Positions 56,688 to 64,000 of a DNA stretch of 64,000 nucleotides are shown here, piece after piece. Location: positions 240,877,741-240,941,740 of the forward strand of contig CM041465.1 of the NCBI GenBank assembly GCA_023213395.1, read 5' to 3'. Every line of letters starts with the position of its first letter. The stretch's first letter is position 1. The position numbers and the translations under genes were made by a program. Below the pieces are notes generated by a model. That model saw only the letters and a list, made by a program, of their open reading frames with translations. It ran no database searches and was not told the origin of the DNA. This DNA is from Cycas panzhihuaensis. Its lineage: Eukaryota; Cycadophyta.

Positions 56688-59641
56688 AGATGAAGGTAAA
56701 AGAAAAGGTGAACTTGAGCGGAGAAAGGATACCAACGAGATAAGAAAGAGGTAGCAAGTAGAAAAGGTGCAAAAGGAGAGGTTGGTAAAAGAAAAACCAA
56801 CTCCTGGATGGGGTAAGGCAAGTGGGTGCCTTACCAAAGGATACCTAGATGGAGCACCTCTAGGATTTACATGCACTAAACTGGTAGCCAAGTGTGTATG
56901 GGGTTTTACGATATGTTTTATTTTATCTTAAGAAAGTAGTGTAGTGATCTAAGATAGTATTGCCACTAAGTTATTATAATGTGAAGGGAAAGACAACTCT
57001 CTTCTCTATCTCTAGTTTCCTCTCTCTCATTTTCTTTTATAAATAAAAAGGACAAGGGAACCAATGGGAAGAGAGAATACAAGGAATGAGTGTAACGATT
57101 AGCAAAAGTTATTCTAATGATGCATATGATAAAAAAGTAACTATTAGGAGGTTTATATCCCTTGATGTCCCCCACCTTGGTAAGTGAAAGAGCATTCAAA
57201 AGGAAGGGAAATGCAAATAAAAGGAAAAAAAAAATGTTTTGTTACCACTCAGTAAGGATGCAACGTGGATGGTATACCAACTCAAACTACCCTTGCTTGA
57301 ATGCCCATGTAATGAGGGAGGGGAAGGAAGTTGAGTCGATGCCTACCGATACAAACGGTGACTTCCTTTCCTAATGGATGCAGAATGAACAATCCACAAG
57401 CAAGACAAAATGCATATAACCTTTCCTTTTCTTTTCCTTTGGGAGAAGGGGGAAAAGTGATAAGAAAGAAGGTAGGGTCGAAAGAGATGTACCTGGAACC
57501 ATGGCAATCAATGAAGTACGCTTTCTCCCTTCTTTGCGATCCTTTATCAATCACATCACACTCATTACCATAGTTGGCATTATATGTGGAATGAATTCAG
57601 GGCTTCCTTATCTTCCTTATGACACTTATTCAAAAGGGAAATAAAAAAGAGTTGTAAAGGAGAAAAAGAGCTTAAAGTAAAAATGAAAGCAAATAAAGCA
57701 CATATATGTATCACAATAATCCTTACTTACTTCAAAAAGCAAAACCTACATGACAAATCAGTTTCCCTTCCATGGGATGCTAGATGTGTATATGAAAGCA
57801 AGTATATATTTGTATGTATGTCTATATTTACTAAAAGAAAAGCATAATCTTACTTAAGTGCTTTTTAGTGGAAGTAATGTGTTATTGAATACCCCTTTAA
57901 TATGGATGCAAAATATTCAAGCAACTTTTGGAAGGAAAAGAGGGGTAAAGGGGAAAAGAAAGAGAGCCTCGGAATGGCCAGCCCTCCAAATAAAGCACCT
58001 CCATGTGCTCAAGTGCTCCAAGTGACCAGGTCAAACAAAAGATTATGGATTCTAGGCAGAAAAAGCAAAAAGGGTAACAAAAGCTTACAACAAAAATAAA
58101 AGTTGCAAAATTTTCAAAAGTTACATTGTGCAACTTTTGTAAGATTTATAAGATAAGGCAAGAAACCTAAAAAATACAAGATCTACTAAAACAAATTAGA
58201 TTTTTGATGGTGTATGAGGGTTGGTTGTAGGCATTGCAAGTGGTTACCAATGATATAACCATCAAGATCCTTCACCCTAAGGATTTCTAAGCATATAAGA
58301 TAGGTATGAGATAGGAGAAGTTGAGAAAGGTAGGGGGCTACTATAGAGGATGAAACCAAGAGGGTCAAAACCCTAGTCTTAAGTTCCTCTTTCTTTTTTG
58401 TAAGCTTCCCATAAACCACTTGCTAGTAGCCCAAGAGAAACCTCAAGAGGTGAGAAGGATGAGTGAGGAGAAGGAAGGGTTTACCCTCCTTCAAAATGAT
58501 CCAAGAAACAAGTATATTAATAAGGCTTTTCAGTAAACCAAGGATAATATTCATGAAATACTCTTGCTAATGGGTGGAACAACAAAGTGTAGGTCTGAAA
58601 CCCCTACTAAAACCAACTTAAAATAGATCTTACCTCATGGATTATTAGGGGGAGAAGGATCTCTCCTATTAGATGGAGGAAAGCTCCCCTTAGCAGCTCA
58701 AAGAAGGTGTGAAACTTATAAGAAACCTAGTGTAACAGATGGAGAGAGCACTTGAGAGGAGAGGCCTATTAGATACAAACTACCGCAAGCATGCAACTTA
58801 GGGTTTTTTACCCTGAGTAAAGAAGGAGACAAGAGAAGAGAGTAGGAGATAGAAGATGGAGGTATTTCTATGTTTCTCAAATATGTCAAGAGAGAAAAAT
58901 AAACTTGAAATTGGGTCTTTATACCCAACTCTAGTCTATCGAGTAATTTGAAATTGCATTGGGTGGGAAATAACCCACTACCACATGTCAATTTCACAAT
59001 AAATGTAAAACTGGTCATTGCTAGGCTAAGATTTTAAATGGATAGTCACATTGCATCAAACTTTATAGTACCACAAAGTTCACCATAGTACCACAAATAG
59101 TGCCACAATGTACTCAAAGCATGGTAGAAAAATAAAGAGGGGCATAGGAGGCCCCCAAAAAAGGGTCCTAGACCTTGAAAGAGTAGAATGGTAGGATGCT
59201 AAGGCATCTAGGAGACTTTTAAGCACTAGTGGGATAATAACAAACAATAAAAAGGTGGTGATTAGGCCCCAACACGAGACAAGTGGCAAGTGGGAGGGTG
59301 ATTGGGCCTAAAATAGGTTATTAGGGGTCACACGATGCCAAAAGGTAGTTAAAAGTGGGTTGTGAGGGTGCTAGAGTACTTGAGGGTGCTATGGGGGTGG
59401 GATGGAGGGTTATATTATGCCATGTGATATTTGTCCTAAGTGGTCATAGGCTGAAATAATAGTTATAAGCATAAGAGAGTAGGCAAACCAAGCATATTAA
59501 CCATGCAGATAATCAATCCCATGTAGAATACATCTAATGAACATCTAATTATATTCTGAGTAAATGAAGGGTGAGGCTAAAGATATACTTATGCTCACTT
59601 GGGAGGTGTCATCCATGTCCATTCTTGATAGTTAGGAAACA
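56688..59641 (-). repeat. Tat-M 3' LTR, proximal part
   Basis: Starts on the minus strand at 59641 with TGTTTCCTAACTATCAAGAA, an eroded form of the Tat terminal palindrome. Inside are a CTTTGTGGTACTATGGTGAA block (near 59085) resembling Tat-B GTGGTACCGCGAAGTTTACC, and ATAAGGAAGCCCTGAATTC near 57605. Short frames on both strands have no motif. Together with 48692-48993 the LTR is about 3.25 kb. Confidence 0.75.
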
Positions 59642-60149
59642 CACCCCATTAGTAGCAGAGCTTTACTACTCGAAAGCATAGAGTGATGGCAAATGCTATC
59701 GACACAAAGGTTAGTATCATACATTAATGTCCAAAGACGTCGTTATCCAAGGAAGTGACAGGTGTCATGGAAGAATGCATGGACATGGAAGGAGAAGAGG
59801 CGGCATAGGGGCTGCCTATGTGTCGCCCTAGAATCTAGTGAAAGAAAGAGTCAATGAGGTGGATGCTCCCATTACACCTATGCAAGATAAGTGATGCTCA
59901 AAGTCACAAACATAATCAACAAGCTAACATGAGCAAAAGGTATATACAAGTAGAGACTAGAATGCAAGGGCCTTGCACCACAAATGGTATAAAGGGCAAG
60001 GTATAAAAATAAACATGGTGGTCACCATAGTTTAACCTCATTAGTGGCCCATTTTTAGAGGTGTGATGGAATCATAAGTGGAGGACATGACGATCTTGAA
60101 ACTTGGGCAATTGGGAAACTCGCTAGGCTATCTAGGGAGGATCATCGAA
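59642..60149 (-). other. Tat-M 3' noncoding region
   Basis: Contains AATGAGGTTAAACTATGG near 60040 on the minus strand, followed by TGACCACCATG, colinear with Tat-A (ACTATGGTACCCACCATTTG near 20728). Close to the LTR an AGCTCTGC block is flanked by the short inverted repeat TAGTA/TACTA. ATGGGGTG next to the LTR is the candidate plus-strand primer. Confidence 0.6.
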
Positions 60150-60602
60150 AAGAGAGAGACGATACTTGAGGATGCAATAGACAAGGCCATATGCTTTGAT
60201 GTTTAAGTCTAAAGGGATATGTTGAACATCCATGGAGGAGAAATGAGATAGAAGAGATCTGGTGGTTGAGGTGAGGGTTCTCAGTTGTGGGTAACACACC
60301 TGATAAACCTGGGTTAGTTACGATACAACAATTTGAGAGTCACAAAAGAGGATAATGGGATCGTGGTAGAAGTGGAGTACATTGGTAAGGGCCTCGATAA
60401 CAACTATGTATTTAGCTTCATTATTTGTGGCCTTAGGGAGAAAGATTCCAAAACATATATAATCATATCCGGAGGGGTCAGAGAGGATCCATGTGGCAAC
60501 AGAAGGTCTTGGATTGCCACAACTTCCTCTGTCAATGAAGATAAGAAGCACCATAGAGAAAATAATAGGGTTTTCATTGAACAATAAGAAAAATGGTGAT
60601 GG
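60150..60602 (-). pseudogene. Tat-M second (archaeal-type) RNase H
   Basis: Best-preserved copy in the window. The frame reads IFIDRGSCGNPRPSVATWIL, the D-x-G-x-x-G-N-P opening with its first Asp intact, then FGIFLPKATNNEAKYIVVIE, with the conserved Asn-Asn and Glu, then LFCDSQIVVS with the third acidic residue. After a stop, VQHIPLDLNIKAYG near 60220 matches the C-terminal H-(I/V)-P-R-x-x-N-x-x-A-D helix. The first three acidic positions are kept; stops and loss of the C-terminal Asp make function unlikely. The N-terminal side is cut by Tat-B 120 bp away. Confidence 0.9.
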
Positions 60603-60735
60603 TAAGTTCAAGGAGTGTAGTAATTGGGCTACAATGACTCAAAATGCTATGAATATGGATCATAAAAAGATAGCTGATCCCTAAGAAGAGGCTATCAAGC
60701 TTGAGAAAACCTACCCAATGAAAAGGTAAGGAGCT

Positions 60736-63551
60736 TGTTTCCCAGCTACTGGGAATGAATATGGACAGATCGACTCAGGTAAGCACAGGTATGCTTCTTC
60801 TTTTTCACCTTTACTGTTTCTTTGGAAAGGTAGATAGAAGCATAGCCTCATTGCACGATTGACTGCCATATTTGAGTTATCACCTTGCATCCATTGCTTG
60901 ATCATGCTGCTTGTCATAATTTCTAGTCTATAACGACCAGCGGGACCTACTTTTCTACAACGTAGGCATCCCCATGGCACTCTACAACCCTCCACACTGC
61001 CTCCACATCACTTCAAGCCTCACTCAACTTGTATGACCTACTCATGCCCTGATCTTGTATCCCCCTCATGATATTTCTGGGAATCCTAGCTTTTGATGTC
61101 TCATTTGGTCTAGCCCACACATCACCCAGACTATCCCCAACCACTTGGACAGGAGGGCCTACCCCTCTTAGGTCTGTCACACCTCTTTTCAGGGCTCTGG
61201 AACCTTGGCCTTTGCTATTTTAGCATTCTGGCCTCGCACCACTGTAAACTTAGTGGTACCGCGAAGTTTACCACAGTGCAATTGTTGCACTTTATCTTTT
61301 TTTATCTGCCATAGCAATTCTCGCTTTTTTTGTAAAATTGCCACATGGATAAGTGACTGACTTAGCCTTACCTAAACTCTAATTGCTTGATTAGGGTTAG
61401 GATGGGTATATATCCTAAAAAATACCTCATTTCACATCTCTTGGCTCTCAAACAACATGCTCAACTGCTATAATTCTTCTCTCTTCCTCCTCTCTTTTAT
61501 AGGTACACCTGCAACACTGCGTTTTCTGCCATTCCAGCCCAGGATATACCTGTAGCAGCACTGTCATATAGCAGGAAACTCTCCTCCAAGCATTTCCAAG
61601 CAAGATCTCCTTGTCTCTCCTTTAGTTTTACCCAGCAAGTGTCTTTTATAGCTCTACTTTGGGAAATACCCTGCAGACCTTACAAGACCTACCCTCTTCC
61701 ATTGGTTGTAGGGGTAGATCTTCCCTTGACTTAGCCCAACAGGTACCCCTTACCTTGTTTTTATACTTCATAACATATTTACTCCATTAGAGCTTATTCA
61801 AAAGTGTATTTTCTTCTATTTTCTGTCCTTTTGTTGTAAAAGGGATTGCTCTTTCTTGTGTTTGGCTTCAAATACCTCCATCTCTTTCCTATTCTCCACT
61901 GGTTTTCTTTAAGAAAGTTGTGGGAGAGGGTTTACAAGGATTAGGTGAAGGGAGTAAGGTAAGATCCATCCCATTTAGACCTACTCCCCAAGGGCAAACC
62001 CCTTCCCATCCTTCCTCTCTTGTGCCTATGCTTTCCTTGAGCTAACTAGGAGTGGGTGGAATCCAAGCCTACGCTAGATATTAGCATACACAGCCCTTGC
62101 TACACTGGTTCCAGGCCTGCACACTCTTCCTTTGGGGCCCTCTCTATGCCCCTAACATTGTCCAGCACCCATTCGGACCTTTTGCAAAGCTTGCATGGAG
62201 ATTTGCTACCCGTAACAACTCTGCTACTTAGGCATCTCTCCTATATCCCACAACATTCACTCTTATGCTTGTTCGTTGCACATAGGTTGTCATATAACCT
62301 TCATCTTACTATATTTTGAGACTATGTGGAGATCCATTTATGGAGGGTTTTGCCATCCTAAGGCTAGCCCTTCCTTCTTGCTTGGTATGCATGGTCTTTC
62401 TTTGAGGAGGGCATAATTATTTTTGGCAGTAGTTTTACTAATTTAAGATACAAAATTTTAGCATTTATATTATATCTTTGCCTGTATAGTATCTTGCATC
62501 TTGGCAGCTCCTTTTTGGAAGGGAAAACCCCTTGTGGTTGCAGGTTTGAAGCAACGTTCGTGAAGGGAAAGAGCGTATGACTCTGGGTAAGTCTTCACCC
62601 TTCTTTCCTCTTTTGTTTTATTCGCTTCTTTGTATGTTTGTTTGTTTTCTTTGTTTTTCCCACTCTGTTTTGTCTTTTGTATGGGAAAGGTTAGGAAGCC
62701 CCTATTTTTTCACTCCAACTTTGGTTATACACCAACCAAAGATGAGAGGGTATATGTTACATATAAGTAGGGTTTTCTGGTCAACCACTCTACCTTCCAG
62801 GTATGCATTGTCTCTCTCCTTCTGCTTCCTTATCTTTTGTGCTCTTATTAAGTATCTATTGCATTCATTTAATAAGTCATACAAAGGTTGAAAGGGGTAA
62901 TAAACCAACTACTTGAATTTGCCTTGCATATGCATGTCAAATGCTTGTTTCCATAGGAAAAGGACATAATAGTGATTGCACTCTTCCCTTCTTTTTCCTC
63001 CTAGTCTGAAAGCACCCCTAGTTGCATTTCACTCAGCATGCATGTCTAAATGCACACAAAATACCTGTTCCCTTTATTTTCTCTTTGTCTTTTATCATTG
63101 AAAAGAAAAGAGAGAGAGGGAGACTAGCTCTTAGTCACCCCTTTTTTCCATTCCTTTCCTTGTTTAGATTCTCCTTAGGCTAGTTAGCCTAAGGGAAGCC
63201 AATCCACACTTGTCTTAGGCCCTTTGCCTATAGTCCTTGGTCTTATGTTCCTTAGCCACAGGAACTCCTCCTTTGAGGGTCTCTCTTCCTCCCTTCTGAC
63301 CATCCAAGGGTAGGAGGACCTTACCCTTTGGGACTATCTGAGGCACCCGTGTGTGTATCTCTCCTCTCAGAATTGAAGGCTATTCCGAGGAAGTTGGGCA
63401 CCATCTGCGGGTCTCGAACTCATGCTCTGACGTACAGATGCCCTGTGTGGTGTTCTCTTCTGCTTATAGGTTTCCATCCATACCCCATCATTATCTGTTG
63501 AGCCTCTCAATCCCCACTAAGCATAGTGACCATCCCGTAGATGCGATTCCA
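60736..63551 (+). repeat. Tat-B 5' LTR
   Basis: 2816 bp, TGTTTCCCAGCTACTGGGAA to GCGATTCCA. The terminal palindrome (60739-60755) pairs 7 bp: CCCAG with CTGGG, where Tat-A has CCCGG with CCGGG. CAGGTAAGC and CAGGTATGC follow at the same spacing as in Tat-A. GTTAGGAAGCCCC is near 62688. Frames at 62056-62319 and 62577-62891 have no motif and are chance. Confidence 0.85.
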
Positions 63552-63552
63552 C

Positions 63553-63570
63553 TGGCGACTATACTGGGGA
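63553..63570 (+). other. Tat-B primer-binding site
   Basis: TGGCGACTATACTGGGGA, one base after the LTR. Differs at about three positions from the TGGCGACTCTGCTGGGGA type that I recall for Ogre/Tat elements. Confidence 0.8.
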
Positions 63571-63809
63571 CCTGCCAGTAAGAGAGCTAGTTTCTATCTC
63601 TTCCTGTTGGTGCTACTGCCTCTTAGTAGCTTTCTCCCTTTTGTCCCTTTCATTGGGTAGCCCCCAACGTGAACCTTGCATTCCTCTTTCTCTTCTAACA
63701 TGTTGGTGAGTTTTGTATGTGACGCTTCTCACGTCGCCTACAAGGTTTGCCCCCATTGTTAGAAGATCCCACATACCACCTCCTTCCATCATCGTATTCT
63801 GATTCAATA

Positions 63810-64000
63810 ATGGAAGGATATCCTTCGGATTGGGCATACCATGCCTTTGCTTCTGGAGCTCATGAGTTTCCCACATCTTTCCTAGGGTCCACCTAAGAGG
63901 GTGATGATCCTATCTACTATCCAGGTGATCAACAACACCCACTTGATGTCTAACCCTCTACTCATGGAGTAAAAGGTCCGTCTTCTCTTAAGATTCATCA
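63810..64000 (+). pseudogene. gag: Tat-B gag N-terminus (partial)
   Basis: MEGYPSDWAYHAF.. then ..STEGDDP-like residues, colinear with Tat-A MEGYSSDWTYHAW and REGDDS from 13122. The upstream GTTAGAAGA(C/T)CCC is also shared. Two in-frame TAA (one before EGDDP, one after PLDV) suggest decay. Continues beyond the window. Confidence 0.75.

Larger units (their letters stand above)
48692..60735 (-). mobile_element. Tat-M: 3' portion of a minus-strand Tat-type gypsy element
   Basis: On the minus strand: second RNase H (from about 60602), 3' noncoding region with the AATGAGGTTAAACTATGG motif, then a 3' LTR from 59641 down to 48692, split by copia-5. The element is cut on its 5' side at 60735 by Tat-B; any remainder would lie beyond Tat-B outside the window. 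LTR similarity to Tat-A and Tat-B is patchy but includes the start, the GGAAGCCC block and the end (TAGTGACC.. CTTCCA), so all three are one lineage. Confidence 0.82.
60736..64000 (+). mobile_element. Tat-B: 5' end of a plus-strand Tat-type gypsy element (runs off the window)
   Basis: 5' LTR, primer site and the start of gag, colinear with Tat-A from 10359 to about 13320 but AT-richer. It interrupts Tat-M. Its target duplication should be GAGCT (60731-60735); the partner lies outside. Confidence 0.85.

Noticed and set aside
60333-60684. Two plus-strand frames of 84 and 63 codons
   Set aside because: Shadows of the Tat-M second RNase H, which is clearly coding on the minus strand.
1-64000. 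Host genes, tRNA, rRNA, Helitron or DNA-transposon termini
   Set aside because: Looked for conserved non-transposon protein motifs, cloverleaf-like genes, and terminal inverted repeats with matching duplications; none was convincing by eye.

Overview
This window is plant nuclear heterochromatin. It is almost entirely nested, decayed LTR retrotransposons, and I see no convincing host gene, tRNA, rRNA or CRISPR array. The evidence is Ty1/copia and Ty3/gypsy elements with plant primer-binding sites (TGGTATCAGAGC type for copia), 5-bp target-site duplications, and Tat-lineage gypsy elements with a second RNase H after integrase, a plant hallmark. Most of the sequence is AT-rich. One 13.2-kb gypsy insertion (10359-23583) is strikingly GC-rich. 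I cannot name the species.

Layout, left to right. 1-6838: old plus-strand Tat-type gypsy remnant (pol linker, second RNase H, short repeated motif) plus a broken antisense reading frame of about 535 codons with one probable intron (5437 down to 3727). 6839-26173: complete copia element 'copia-1' (267-bp LTRs, TSD TAGTT), split by GC-rich gypsy 'Tat-A' (10359-23583, 2.5-kb LTRs, TSD GGTAT), which landed inside the copia integrase. 26179-30309: AT-rich sequence holding noncoding repeat R and the leader of a minus-strand copia. 30322-30806: LTR of that copia ('copia-4'). 30807-32651: plus-strand gypsy 3' end with a chromodomain-like tail, then its 3' LTR, interrupted by minus-strand 'copia-2' (32770-39782, TSD CTTAT). 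41969-45944: plus-strand 'copia-3', which has lost gag and protease. 46949-48691: second copy of repeat R in inverted orientation. 48692-60735: 3' part of minus-strand 'Tat-M', whose 3.25-kb LTR is split by plus-strand 'copia-5' (48994-56687). 60736-64000: start of plus-strand 'Tat-B' (5' LTR, PBS, gag start), running off the window.

Relative order of insertion from nesting: the left Tat remnant is older than copia-1, which is older than Tat-A; the chromodomain-type gypsy is older than copia-2 and copia-4; repeat R' is older than Tat-M, which is older than copia-5 and Tat-B. No element looks coding-competent as printed. In the AT-rich elements most in-frame stops look like C-to-T changes (CAG, CAA, CGA or TGG to a stop), the expected scar of cytosine methylation. 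In Tat-A the damage is different: small indels clustered at C/G-rich CNG sites between otherwise identical tracts, which may be partly a sequencing artefact.

The items I would look at first are the antisense one-intron reading frame beside the left Tat remnant, the LTR-terminal hairpin kept by paired changes in Tat copies, the repeated AATGAG...AAACTAT motif downstream of the second RNase H, and the CNG-clustered differences between the Tat-A LTRs.
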